DNA from: Aeromonas media
Lineage (GTDB): Bacteria; Pseudomonadota; Gammaproteobacteria; Enterobacterales; Aeromonadaceae
DNA length: 41,015 nucleotides
Direction of reading: 5' to 3'
Assembly (NCBI RefSeq): GCF_000819985.1
Contig: NZ_CDBZ01000070.1
Location: 1-41,015, forward strand
A program made the translations under genes and the position numbers. A model generated the notes under the pieces. The model did not search any database and was not told the origin of the DNA. It saw only the letters and a list, made by a program, of their open reading frames with translations. This document shows positions 8,607 through 18,802 of the stretch, one piece after another (within the stretch, counting starts at the first letter, position 1; each line of letters begins with the position of its first letter).

Positions 8607-8633
8607 GCGAGGCTTCGGCCTCGCTTTTTCTTT
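8607..8633 (+). terminator. Rho-independent terminator after mshA
   Basis: A perfect 7-bp stem GCGAGGC / GCCTCGC with a TTCG tetraloop is followed by TTTTTCTTT. It lies 14 bases after the mshA stop codon and before mshC, so partial read-through would set the ratio of major to minor pilins. Confidence 0.92.
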
Positions 8634-8661
8634 ATCCACGATATTCCCGATGAGAGCGTGA

Positions 8662-9141
8662 ATGACGACAGCCAAGGGCTTCACCCTGATAGAACTGGTG
8701 ATCGTAATCCTGTTGCTCGGGATTCTGGCCGCCTTTGCCGTGCCCAAGTGGCTGGGCAAAGGCGGCTTTGAAACCCATACCCTGCGCGATGAAATGGTGG
8801 CCCGGCTGAGACTGGTGCAGACCATCAATATGAATGAGCCCTCTAATCCAGGCATTAATGGTGCCAGACAAACCTTTTTTCAGGTTAAACCGGGACAGTT
8901 TTGGCACTACTCTGTTGCACTGGCTGATGGAGCTGTCTCTGCGCCGATACACATCGTGAACACTGGCGTGTCGGTAACCCTAAACTGGCAATCTGACTTC
9001 GGTATTCGTTTCGATAAACACACCGGCCGCCCCCTCTCTCCGCCAACCTGCGTTCCTTATTGCGATCTGGTGGTGAGCGACGGTCGGGAGAGCGCCCGGC
9101 TGCGCATCGAACCCGAGGGCTATATCCATGCCCTCCCTTAA
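8662..9141 (+). CDS. mshC: MSHA minor pilin MshC
   Basis: The 159-residue pilin-like protein has a short leader MTTAKG and then FTLIELVIVILLLGILAAFA, the prepilin peptidase site with Glu5. A Cys pair occurs in PPTCVPYCDL near the C terminus. Together with MshD, MshO and MshP it is expected to form the minor pilin complex that primes assembly. It starts 28 bp after the mshA terminator and its 3' end overlaps mshD by 14 bp. Confidence 0.9.
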   Translation: MTTAKGFTLIELVIVILLLGILAAFAVPKWLGKGGFETHTLRDEMVARLRLVQTINMNEPSNPGINGARQTFFQVKPGQFWHYSVALADGAVSAPIHIVNTGVSVTLNWQSDFGIRFDKHTGRPLSPPTCVPYCDLVVSDGRESARLRIEPEGYIHALP

Positions 9142-9700
9142 GGCCCGTCGCGGCTTCACCCTGATCGAATTCGTGGTCGGCATAGTGCTGCTGGCCATCG
9201 CGCTCACCGGCATTCTGGGGCTTCTCATCAATCAGGCGCCCCAGTCAGTGGATCCGGTGCAGCAGGTGCGGGCCGCCCAGCTGGCCCAGCGGATCCTGAA
9301 CGAGGTGCTGCAAAAATCCTTCGATGAACACTCGGATCACAATGGCGGCCGTTTTCGCTGCGGCGAGACCGTCGGCACGCCTCCCGAGATCTATCCCGCC
9401 TGCACCCCAGTCGCCGATTACGGTCCGGATGGGGGTGAGACGCGCCCCTACGCCTTCAACGACGTGGATGATTTCGATACTGCGGGTAACTGGGTGGACG
9501 CCAACCAGTTCACCCAGAGCTCTGCCAGCGCCAGCGACGAGGAGTATCGCCACTATCAGCTGAAGATCCGTGTCACGGCTGATGACCTGTTTGCCAGTGC
9601 AGGCAAGGGTGCCTCGTCCATCGGCAAGCGTATCGAGTTGACGGTGCGGCTGCCTGATCGCAGTGAAGTCGAGTTTGCGCTCTACCGGGGTAACTACTGA
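9128..9700 (+). CDS. mshD: MSHA minor pilin MshD
   Basis: The 190-residue protein has a leader MPSLKARRG followed by FTLIEFVVGIVLLAIALTGI, a type IV/PilV-like prepilin N-terminus with Glu5. The body contains Cys residues (FRCGE and PACTP). The start lies inside mshC, and the last base of its stop is the first base of the mshO start, so translation is probably coupled. By position and family it is a minor pilin of the MSHA initiation complex. Confidence 0.9.
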   Translation: MPSLKARRGFTLIEFVVGIVLLAIALTGILGLLINQAPQSVDPVQQVRAAQLAQRILNEVLQKSFDEHSDHNGGRFRCGETVGTPPEIYPACTPVADYGPDGGETRPYAFNDVDDFDTAGNWVDANQFTQSSASASDEEYRHYQLKIRVTADDLFASAGKGASSIGKRIELTVRLPDRSEVEFALYRGNY

Positions 9701-10479
9701 TGAGCCAGCGCATTGCACGGGGCTTCACCCTGGTGGAACTGGTGATGGTGATCTTGTTGCTCGGAGTGATGGCCACCTTTACCAGCCAGTTTATCGGTAT
9801 CGGCACCCAGATTTACGGGGATGCCAGCCGCCGGGAGCAGCTGATGAGCGATGCCCGCTTCGCCCTGGAGCGGCTCAACCGCGAGCTGCGCGATGCGGTG
9901 CCGGGCTCGGTGCGCATCGAGGATGAGGCGGGCAACCCTCTGGATCAGGGGGCCTGTCTGCGCTTCTGGCCCATCGCCACCGCCAGCCGCTATCTGGGCT
10001 CCGCGGCCAGCGCCGGGCTCACCATAGTGGTGCCGGACGTGCTGCCCGAGCGGAATAAGGACCTGGCCATCGTCTATCCCCTTGCCGATCCGAATATCAC
10101 CCTGGAGCAGGGGTGCCTCCATGGCAACTGTGTGGCCAGCGTCACCTCTGTTGGGGCATCCGTGTCGGGGGCGCTACCGCTGACGGTGGATGGCTCCTTC
10201 GCCAAGGAGTCGCCGGGGCAGCGTATCTATTTTGCCCGCCAACAGGTGCGTTACTGCGTGATGAATGCCGCCCTGACCCGAGCCAGCGCCGCTATCGGCA
10301 CTGACATTCGCGGGAGCACACCGGTCCTGATGGCCGAGCATATCCGTTTTTCGCCCTATTACTTCTACCGTGAGCCCGCCGCTTTCAATCAGAGCGAGGT
10401 GGGGTTGCGGATGGAGTTCGAGCAGCGCGGCGAGCGCGTCCTCTTCAACCACAAGCTGGAGACGCTCAATGTTCCCTAG
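9700..10479 (+). CDS. mshO: MSHA minor pilin MshO
   Basis: The 259-residue protein has a leader MSQRIARG and then FTLVELVMVILLLGVMATFT. This is the PilW/GspJ-type prepilin N-terminus with Glu5. The large C-terminal domain, about 220 residues, fits a GspJ/PilW-like minor pilin. Cys residues lie in GACLRF, GCLHGNC and RYCVMN. ATG 9700 shares a base with the mshD stop, and its 3' end overlaps mshP by 11 bp. Confidence 0.9.
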   Translation: MSQRIARGFTLVELVMVILLLGVMATFTSQFIGIGTQIYGDASRREQLMSDARFALERLNRELRDAVPGSVRIEDEAGNPLDQGACLRFWPIATASRYLGSAASAGLTIVVPDVLPERNKDLAIVYPLADPNITLEQGCLHGNCVASVTSVGASVSGALPLTVDGSFAKESPGQRIYFARQQVRYCVMNAALTRASAAIGTDIRGSTPVLMAEHIRFSPYYFYREPAAFNQSEVGLRMEFEQRGERVLFNHKLETLNVP

Positions 10480-10930
10480 GCCCCCTCGCAGGCAGGCGCC
10501 CCAGCGCGGCAGCGCCATCATGATCGCGCTCTTCGTCATTGTCGTCATGGCTCTGCTGGCGGCGGCCATGGGCCGCTTCCTGGTGGACAGCGGCGAGAAG
10601 AATACGGTGGAGGTGCGCGGGGTGCGTGCCCTGATGGCGGCCCAGAGCGGGCTGGAGGTGGGTCTCTACCGCCTCTACCCCAATGATCACTGGGGCGCGC
10701 AACAGTGCGTCGCCCTGACATCCATCCCCTTTGCAGTCCCGGGGCTGGTGGATTGCAACGTGGTACTGACCTGCAAGCCGGTGGTGGTCAGTGTGGCTGG
10801 GGTCACCCAGACCGGTTACCGCTTTCAGAGCACGGGCGCCTGCGGTCGTCGCGATCTGAACAATCCCAGTCCGGACTTTGCCGTCAGCCGCACCCTGGTG
10901 GCGGAAGCCTTTGATGGGGTGAATCCATGA
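10469..10930 (+). CDS. mshP: MSHA biogenesis protein MshP
   Basis: The 153-residue protein has a basic N-terminus MFPRPPRRQAPQRGSA followed by a hydrophobic helix IMIALFVIVVMALLAAAMG. It lacks the classical Gly-Phe-Thr prepilin site, as in PilX/GspK-like minor pilins. Several Cys residues occur in the periplasmic part. I chose ATG 10469, which overlaps the end of mshO. The open frame extends further upstream only inside mshO. The stop overlaps the mshQ start by 4 bp. Confidence 0.88.
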   Translation: MFPRPPRRQAPQRGSAIMIALFVIVVMALLAAAMGRFLVDSGEKNTVEVRGVRALMAAQSGLEVGLYRLYPNDHWGAQQCVALTSIPFAVPGLVDCNVVLTCKPVVVSVAGVTQTGYRFQSTGACGRRDLNNPSPDFAVSRTLVAEAFDGVNP

Positions 10931-13922
10931 CGCGCTGGCTATTGGCTCTCACGCTACTGTCTGGCGTGGCTCATGGCTTTGAGACCATAGACAACAATCT
11001 CTATTTCCCTGCCGTTGCCCAGGGTCACCGCGGCAATACGAGTGCCTCTTGCAATGGCCTGGGCTATCCCGCATTGACCCAGAACAATCAGGCCAAGATC
11101 ACCGGGACCGGAGGGGTGGCCTTGAATTTTTGCGCCTCGAATCAGGGTTCTGGCATGCCGCTGGATGCGTGCGACAATGCCAATGGCTCGCGTCGGCTCT
11201 GCACCATCACCGGAAACCCGATACGTGGATTGGCTACCTCGGGGGATAACAGCTTCCTGAGCAGTTCGGGCAGTGATGGTGACATCGGTCACTGTAATAG
11301 TGGGCAGCAATTGACGCTGGGTAGTGCCAGCCAATACCAGTTCGGGACTATCAGCCTCTACAGTGCCTGCACCCTGACTTTCTCCAGCACCCGTCAAGAG
11401 TACAGAATCCAGTCTCTCGCTTTGGGGGGAGCAAAAGTGGTACTGCCCGCCGGGGATTATTGGATAGACAGACTCGTCGTCAATCAGGGCGGGGAGATTG
11501 AAACCCGGGGCAATGTACGTATCTTCGTCAACGCGGTGGAGTTTAATGGCGGGCGTCTCAACGCGGCCAAGACGGGATCTGTGCTGCTGTTTGGATACCA
11601 GAATGTCAATTTGAATGGTGAAAGCCTGGTCAACGGCCTGGTATATGCCGATCAGGCATTGAACATGAATAACGCGAGCGTTATCAACGGTAGAACGACC
11701 AGTCGCTCCCTGTTTATGTCTGGCACCACCGCCATAAATGACAAGATGTCCCCCCCGTCACCGCGGCGATCGATCACTTCGAGTTTGACCACAGCGGCAA
11801 TGCCCTGACCTGCAACCCGGAGACCCTGACTATCCGTGCCTGCGCCAATGCCAGCTGCAGCCAGCTGTTCACGGACCCGGTGAGCGCCGCCCTGATACCG
11901 GCAAAGAGTGGCAGCAATGGCTGGATAGCGAGCGGTCAGGTGAGCTACAACGGCAGCAGCGCCATGGTGAGCTTCAGTGGTGGCAGCACGTCCCTGCAAC
12001 TACGCAACAACTTGTCAGGAGCTGTGACCGTTGGGGTGAGCGGTTCAACTCCGTCCACCAACCCCCTGAACACCACCCTGTGCCGGGCGGGTAGCGGGGC
12101 GTTGAGCGCCGCCGCCTGTACCCTGAGCTTTGCCGACAGCGGCTTCGTGTTCGACGTGCTGGATACCCTGGCCAACAAGCCACAACAGGTGGTGATGACG
12201 GCGGTCAAGAAAGACGATGTGAGCCAGCAGTGCGTGCCCGGTTTTAAGCAGCAGAGTAAAAGAATCAGCTTCTGGAGTGATTACAAAGAGCCTGCGACCA
12301 ATCTCTTTGGCAGTCAGATAAGGATTGATAATACGGCCATTGCCACCGCGGCCGGGACTCCGAGTACCATGGTTCTCTATTTCAATGAGCAGGGTGAAAC
12401 CACGCTGAAGGATGTGCGTTACCTGGACGCGGGCAGGGTGCAGCTCAATGCCCGCCACGATGGTAGTGGCGACACAGCAGGGCTGGTGATGACGGGGGCG
12501 GATGCCTTCGTCAGCCGCCCCGTGGGACTTTGCATCAAGGCCCCGCAGGGGGAATGTATCCGCAGCGCCAATGCGGGCAATGCTGACTACGCCGCCAACT
12601 GCCCGGTATTCAAGAAAACCGGGGAGACCTTCTCACTGAATATCCAGGGCGTGGCCTGGCAGGCCGATAACGACACCGATCTTTGCAGCGGCAATCTGGC
12701 GACCCCTAACTTCGCGCTGACCAATATCGTGCTCGGCAGCAAGCTGGTGGCCCCTAAACCCGGTGAGGAGGCGGTGGTCGGCACGCCCCGCTATGACCAC
12801 TCAAACGCAATAGGCAGCAACAACCTCAACATCGTCAGCCAATCGGTCAATGAGGTCGGGGTCTTCCAGATGACGGCGACGCCGCCGGCCTCAGGCTACT
12901 TCGGTTACACCATCCCCGCCGCCACCAGTGTGCCTCTTGGTCGCTTCGTCCCCAGCGAATACAGCCTGAGCGGGGGTTTTATCACACCGGCCTGCACGCC
13001 GTTCAGCTACATGGGACAACCCTTCGCCAGCGGTTTTGCCATCACGGCCCGTAACGCACAGCAGGGCACCACCCTGAATTACAAAGGTGAGTTTGCCAAA
13101 GGCAGCGTCAGCTTGGTCGCGGAAAACGGAAACGATGGGGTGGATCGCTCTGCCCGTATCGGTATGGCTCCGGGTTTGAGCTGGGTGGGTGGGGTTGCCA
13201 GCGTCAATCAACAGGCGATCCCGCTGGCCAATACCCGCTTCGATCGCGGCGCCAGCGCCGAGGATCCGCTGCCGTCGCTCGATTTCGGGGTCAAGATGGC
13301 TGACAACGACGGCGGTTATACACTGTTGGCTGGCGTAGACATGAAAGCTGATGGAGCCGGTACCTGTGGGAGCAACTGCAACGCTGTCAAAATTGGGAGC
13401 CAGCAACTGCGTTACGGCCGCCTGCTGGCCAGTACCAGACAAGGGGTCGCCAGCGCCCCGTTGGCGCTGCCACTGCAGGCGCAATATTTCGAAGGGGGCC
13501 TGTGGCGAGTCAATCAGCAGGATGTGTGTACCCAGATCTCTCTAGCCAATAATGGTTTTGATCCGACAACCCGCCTGGATCCGACGCGCAAGATCAGTTT
13601 CAACAACGGTTCTTATGAGGTCACGGGTCAGGTACCAGGAACCATGCCGCCGCAATCTTTCAGTAGCACTTTGACGCTCAGTGGTTTGGCTGCGCCAGCC
13701 AGTGTAGCGACGGCAAACAAAGGTGAGTTCTTGCTGCATTTTTCCGCACCAGTTCCGAATTTGGCTGTTCGTATCCCCTATCAGGTAGTGCTCGAGAACC
13801 AGCTGTTGCAACCATCCGCCCCGCTCTGGCTTTCCGACCCGAATAGCCTGCTGGGTGAGGCCATTTTCGGTCGGGACAGGGGCAACGATCGCATTATTTA
13901 TCGCCGCGAAGTGATGCCCTGA
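10927..13922 (+). pseudogene. mshQ: MshQ, split by a frameshift in a C7 tract
   Basis: MshQ is the large secreted component of MSHA loci and carries the DUF6701-type region. Reading starts at ATG 10927 with a signal peptide (MTRWLLALTLLSGVAHG) and stays in frame to the C tract 11750-11756. It then runs out of frame to TGA 11806-11808. From 11757 the correct frame continues (VTAAIDHFEFDHSGNALTC) to TGA 13920-13922, ending in the family-typical GNDRIIYRRE. One extra C (C8) would fuse the halves into about 998 residues, the expected size. The tract also forms a slippery heptamer, C CCC CCG, at 11751-11757 that allows -1 slippage into the correct frame. So the gene may be phase-OFF, rescued by slippage, truly broken, or misread by one base. 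The first 293-codon product would be exported but lack the main domain. Confidence 0.88.
11750..11756 (+). repeat. Homopolymer C7 at the mshQ frame break
   Basis: Seven consecutive C residues lie exactly where the two halves of mshQ change frame. A change to eight C restores one continuous reading frame. Confidence 0.9.
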
Positions 13923-14064
13923 AAATGATATGGGGACGGGGAGAGGGGCGCTTTGGGGTGAGCCTGCGTCTTATCTCCTTGTTTCGTAGTGTTTGTCGGC
14001 CTGAGCGGGTGAGTGATGACTCGCATTTTTGTCGCGCTTGATTGACTGGCGACAGTTTGAGCGC

Positions 14065-14093
14065 TTGCCCATTGGGGTGGGCATTGGTAAAGT
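14065..14093 (+). promoter_or_regulatory. Possible sigma-70 promoter for mreB
   Basis: TTGCCC (14065-14070) and TAAAGT (14088-14093) are separated by 17 bp, about 45 bases before the mreB start, in the 216-bp gap after mshQ. Other promoters in this gap are possible; E. coli mreB has several. Confidence 0.35.
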
Positions 14094-14096
14094 TAG

Positions 14097-15179
<1,083 letters not shown>

Positions 15180-15186
15180 GACCCAA

Positions 15187-15212
15187 AGCCGGCCGAGCGC
15201 CGGCTCTTTTTT
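15187..15212 (+). terminator. Terminator/attenuator between mreB and mreC
   Basis: A 7-bp perfect stem AGCCGGC / GCCGGCT with loop CGAGC is followed by C and six T. It sits in the 41-bp gap between mreB and mreC and would lower mreCD expression relative to mreB. Confidence 0.88.
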
Positions 15213-15220
15213 GACGACTC

Positions 15221-16129
15221 ATGAAACCCATCTTTGGTAGAGGCCCTTCGCTTCAGTTACGGTTGTTTCTCGCCGTCATCATCTCTGTCGCTGCCATCGT
15301 CGCGGATTCCCGCTTCGGTGTGTTCACGCATGTCCGCGTCTATCTGAGTTCGCTGGTCAGCCCGCTGCAATACATCGCCAATGCGCCCGGTACCCTGCTC
15401 GACACCATGTCGACTCAGGTACAGACCCGATCCAGCCTGATCGAGCAGACCAAGCAGCAGGAGCAGCAACTGCTCACCCTGCGCTCCCGCCTGCTCAAGC
15501 TGGATCAGCTGGAGCATGAGAACCAGCGGCTGCGCGAACTGCTCGGTTCGCCTGTGCACAAGGAGTCCCGCAAGATGGTGGCCGAGCTGCTGTCGGTGGA
15601 TTCCGACCCCTTCAGCCATCAGGTGCTGATCAACAAGGGGGCGCTGGATGGCGTCTATAACGGCCAGCCGGTGATCAACGATCAGGGGGTGGTCGGCCAG
15701 GTGCTGCACGTGGGTTCCACCACCAGCCGAGTCCTGCTCATCACCGACTCCAGCCACGGCATCCCGGTGCGGGTGCTGCGCAACGATCTGCGCGCCATCG
15801 CCTCCGGCAGTGGCGAGCTGGACAAGCTGGAGCTGCGCAACCTGCCGCGCAACACCGACGTCCAGGTTGGCGATCTGCTGGTCACCTCGGGCCTCGGCGG
15901 CCGCTTCCCGGAAGGCTATCCGGTGGCGACCGTGACCCGATCCGATTACGTGGAGGGCAAGCCCTTCGCCCAGATCGAGGCCAAGCCGCTGGTGGCGCTG
16001 GACAGGTTGCGTTACCTGCTGCTGCTGTGGACCGACAAGAAGCCGGAAGTGCATGACGACGATGCCCTGGCGCCTGCCGCGACGCCCTCTGCGGCGACGG
16101 CTACCTCGGCGGCGGAGGCGACGCGCTGA
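15221..16129 (+). CDS. mreC: Rod-shape protein MreC
   Basis: The 302-residue bitopic membrane protein links MreB and MreD to the periplasmic cell-wall enzymes PBP2 and RodA. It has a short cytoplasmic N-terminus, one membrane segment (about residues 10-28, LRLFLAVIISVAAIVADS), a coiled coil at about 65-110 (EQTKQQEQQLLTLRSRLLKL), then the two-barrel MreC domain. The C-terminal tail is Ala/Thr-rich low-complexity. The TGA overlaps the mreD ATG by one base. Confidence 0.97.
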   Translation: MKPIFGRGPSLQLRLFLAVIISVAAIVADSRFGVFTHVRVYLSSLVSPLQYIANAPGTLLDTMSTQVQTRSSLIEQTKQQEQQLLTLRSRLLKLDQLEHENQRLRELLGSPVHKESRKMVAELLSVDSDPFSHQVLINKGALDGVYNGQPVINDQGVVGQVLHVGSTTSRVLLITDSSHGIPVRVLRNDLRAIASGSGELDKLELRNLPRNTDVQVGDLLVTSGLGGRFPEGYPVATVTRSDYVEGKPFAQIEAKPLVALDRLRYLLLLWTDKKPEVHDDDALAPAATPSAATATSAAEATR

Positions 16130-16614
16130 TGCTGCAACCCGCCAGCGGCAGGATCTGGATCTGGATCTCGATCCTGCTGGCCCTGTGTCTCTCGATCCTG
16201 CCGCTTCCCTTTCAATTCGAACCCTTCCGGCCGGACTGGCTCGCCATGGTCCTCATCTATTGGGCGCTGGCGCTGCCGCATCGGGCCAACGTCGGCACCG
16301 CCTGGGTGGCTGGCTTGCTGCTGGACGTGCTGCTCGGCAGCACGCTCGGCGTGAGGGCCATGGCCATGGCCATCACCACCTATCTGGCGGCCTTCCAGTT
16401 CCAGAAGATCCGCAACTTCTCCCTCTGGCAGCAGGCGTTGATCATCGGTCTGCTCTCCCTGGTGGGCAAGATCACCGTGTTCTGGGCCGAGCACCTGTTC
16501 AGCCGTGCCAGTCTCAATCTGGCCTATTTTTGGTCGACGTTGACGACGATGTTAATATGGCCCTGGATTTTTATGGTCTTGCGCAAGGTACGCCGTCGCT
16601 TCAATATCAAGTGA
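16129..16614 (+). CDS. mreD: Rod-shape membrane protein MreD
   Basis: The 161-residue polytopic inner-membrane protein is the third member of the MreBCD elongation complex. About five hydrophobic segments are visible, including RIWIWISILLALCLSILPLP and the conserved early WLAMVLIYWALALP stretch. ATG 16129 is coupled to mreC. The stop lies in the first copy of a 49-bp duplication that leads into maf. Confidence 0.95.
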   Translation: MLQPASGRIWIWISILLALCLSILPLPFQFEPFRPDWLAMVLIYWALALPHRANVGTAWVAGLLLDVLLGSTLGVRAMAMAITTYLAAFQFQKIRNFSLWQQALIIGLLSLVGKITVFWAEHLFSRASLNLAYFWSTLTTMLIWPWIFMVLRKVRRRFNIK

Positions 16615-16708
16615 ACATGAGCAAAAACAACGGATTGTAACTGCGTCTCGCCTCATTGAGTGAATATGAACAAGCACAACGAACTGCAACTCTATCTCGC
16701 CTCGGGCT
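16611..16708 (+). repeat. Degenerate 49-bp tandem duplication at the start of maf
   Basis: Bases 16611-16659 align without gaps to 16660-16708. About 34 of the first 44 positions match. The second copy is the beginning of maf. The first copy is a decayed version in the mreD-maf gap whose ATG (16617) reads MSKNNGL and then TAA where maf has a Gln codon, followed by LRLAS where maf has LYLAS. Confidence 0.75.
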
Positions 16709-17253
16709 CACCCCGCCGGCATGAACTGCTGACCCAGCTGGGCTACCGCTTCGAGGTGCTCAGGCTGGATGTGCCCGAGCAGCGGGACGCGGGCGAAAAG
16801 CCCCAGGATTACGTCTGCCGGCTGGCCCGTGACAAGGCGATGGCCGGTGTGGCCGCGGCCCCGACCGCATTGCCGGTGCTGGGCGCCGACACCATAGTGG
16901 TGCTGGGAGACAGGGTGCTGGAGAAACCCTCCGACCTGCTCGATGCCAAAGACATGCTGGAAGCGCTCTCCGGCAAGGTCCATCAGGTGATGACGGCGGT
17001 GGCACTGGCTACCCCGGATCGCTGCGATGTGCGGTTGGTGACCACCAATGTGGCATTCCGCAAGCTGGACGAGGCCGAGATCGAGGCCTACTGGCGCACC
17101 GGTGAACCCTGTGACAAGGCCGGTGCCTATGCCATCCAGGGAATAGCCGGCAAGTTCGTCAGCCGCATCGAGGGGAGCTACAGCGCCGTGGTCGGCCTGC
17201 CCCTGCTGGAGACGGATCTGTTGATCAAGCAGCACCTCGAGCAGACTCGGTAA
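16666..17253 (+). CDS. maf: Maf-family dTTP/UTP pyrophosphatase (YhdE type)
   Basis: The protein has 195 residues from ATG 16666 (GTG 16660 would add two residues). Maf/YhdE enzymes hydrolyse non-canonical or excess nucleoside triphosphates such as dTTP, UTP and 5-methyl-UTP to monophosphates. SGSPRR lies near the N terminus. [11 protein letters not shown] and [20 protein letters not shown] are family signatures. Sequence and position next to mreBCD and rng match E. coli YhdE rather than YceF. The ribosome site is weak, and the region just upstream is a degraded copy of its own start. Confidence 0.93.
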   Translation: MNKHNELQLYLASGSPRRHELLTQLGYRFEVLRLDVPEQRDAGEKPQDYVCRLARDKAMAGVAAAPTALPVLGADTIVVLGDRVLEKPSDLLDAKDMLEALSGKVHQVMTAVALATPDRCDVRLVTTNVAFRKLDEAEIEAYWRTGEPCDKAGAYAIQGIAGKFVSRIEGSYSAVVGLPLLETDLLIKQHLEQTR

Positions 17254-17261
17254 TCCCCTCG

Positions 17262-17279
17262 TCAGCAGTTCGCTGCTGA
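17262..17279 (+). other. UUCG hairpin between maf and rng
   Basis: The sequence TCAGCAG TTCG CTGCTGA forms a perfect 7-bp stem with a stable TTCG loop. No T-run follows, so it is more likely an RNA stability or processing element upstream of rng than a terminator. Confidence 0.5.
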
Positions 17280-17332
17280 GTTACCCGTTGTTCGTCGTGC
17301 CAGAATTCAAAACTAGAAAGGCAAGGTAACTT

Positions 17333-18802
17333 ATGTCAGTAGAACTGCTGGTGAACGTCACCCCCTCAGAGACCCGGGTCGCCCTGGTCGAGAACGGGCT
17401 GCTGCAGGAAGTGCATGTAGAACGTCAGGCCAAGCGCGGCATCGTTGGCAACATCTACAAGGGCAAGATCAGTCGGGTGTTGCCCGGCATGCAGGCCGCC
17501 TTCGTCGACATCGGCATGGACAAGGCCGCCTTCCTGCACGCCTCCGACATAGTGCCCCACACCGAGTGCGTGGCGATCAAGGAGAAGGAGCAGTTCCAGG
17601 CGGGCAACATCGCCGAGCTGGTGCGCCAAGGCCAGGACATCATGGTGCAGGTGGTGAAAGACCCGCTCGGCACCAAGGGCGCCCGCCTCACCACCGACAT
17701 TACCCTGCCGTCCCGCTATCTGGTCTTCATGCCGGGCAGTGCTCACGTCGGCGTCTCCCAGCGCATCGAGTCCGAAGCGGAGCGCGAGCGCCTCAAGCGC
17801 ACCGTGGCGGGCTATGTGGACGAGCTGGGTGGTTACATCATCCGCACCGCCGCCGAAGGGGTGGGAGAGCAGGAGCTGGAGCAGGATGCCGCCTTCTTGA
17901 AGCGCCTGTGGCGCAAGATCCTGGAGCGCAAGCAGAAGTACCCGCCGTGCAAGATCCTCTACGAGGATCCCAGCCTGGCCTTCCGGGTGGTGCGCGACTT
18001 CGTCGGCGCCGAACTCGACAAGATCCGCGTCGATTCCCGCCAGAGCTTCGAGCTGCTTTCGCACTTCACCGGCGAGTATGTGCCCGAGCTGGCCAGCAAG
18101 CTGGAGTACTACTCCGGCGAGTCGCCCATCTTCGATCTCTACGATGTGGAGAACGAGATCCAGCGTGCCCTTGAGCGCAAGGTGGAGCTGAAATCCGGCG
18201 GTTACCTCATCATCGACCAGACTGAAGCCATGACCACGGTGGACATCAACACAGGTGCCTTCGTGGGCCATCGCAACCTGGAAGAGACCATCTTCAACAC
18301 CAACGTCGAGGCCACCGCCGCCATTGCCCGCCACCTGCGGCTGCGCAACCTGGGCGGCATCATCATCATCGACTTCATCGACATGCAGTCCGAGGATCAC
18401 CGCCGTCGGGTGCTGCACAGCCTGGAGCTGGCGCTGGCGAAAGACAGGGCCAAGACCAACGTCAATGGCTTCTCCCAGCTCGGCCTGGTGGAGATGACCC
18501 GCAAGCGCACCCGGGAGAGCCTGGAACACGTGCTCTGCTCCGAGTGCCCCGAGTGCAAGGGGCGCGGGCGGGTCAAGACGGTGGAGTCGGTCTGTTTCGA
18601 GATCCTGCGGGAGATCATCCGGGTCAACCGTGCCTACGACGCGGATCAGTTCACCGTCTATGCGGCGCCTTCGGTGGCCGATTACCTGCGAGGGGAGGAG
18701 TCCCACAGTCTGGCGGAGCTGGAAGTCTTCATCGGCAAGCAGGTCAGGGTGGTGACGGAGCCGCTCTGTGGGCAGGAACAATTCGATGTGGTGATGATGT
18801 AA
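17333..18802 (+). CDS. rng: Ribonuclease G
   Basis: The 489-residue protein equals E. coli RNase G in length. It is an endoribonuclease that matures the 5' end of 16S rRNA and takes part in mRNA decay in the cytoplasm. An S1 domain lies at about residues 35-130 (KRGIVGNIYKGKISRVLPGM). The catalytic metal-binding Asp residues lie in MTTVDINTG and IIIIDFIDMQ. The zinc-link region is CSECPECKGRGRV. The start is preceded by AAGGCAAGG. It ends directly at the TTG start of yhdP. Confidence 0.97.
   Translation: MSVELLVNVTPSETRVALVENGLLQEVHVERQAKRGIVGNIYKGKISRVLPGMQAAFVDIGMDKAAFLHASDIVPHTECVAIKEKEQFQAGNIAELVRQGQDIMVQVVKDPLGTKGARLTTDITLPSRYLVFMPGSAHVGVSQRIESEAERERLKRTVAGYVDELGGYIIRTAAEGVGEQELEQDAAFLKRLWRKILERKQKYPPCKILYEDPSLAFRVVRDFVGAELDKIRVDSRQSFELLSHFTGEYVPELASKLEYYSGESPIFDLYDVENEIQRALERKVELKSGGYLIIDQTEAMTTVDINTGAFVGHRNLEETIFNTNVEATAAIARHLRLRNLGGIIIIDFIDMQSEDHRRRVLHSLELALAKDRAKTNVNGFSQLGLVEMTRKRTRESLEHVLCSECPECKGRGRVKTVESVCFEILREIIRVNRAYDADQFTVYAAPSVADYLRGEESHSLAELEVFIGKQVRVVTEPLCGQEQFDVVMM

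Noticed and set aside
17262-17279. Terminator between maf and rng
   Set aside because: The hairpin is real but lacks a T-run, so I list it as an RNA element only.
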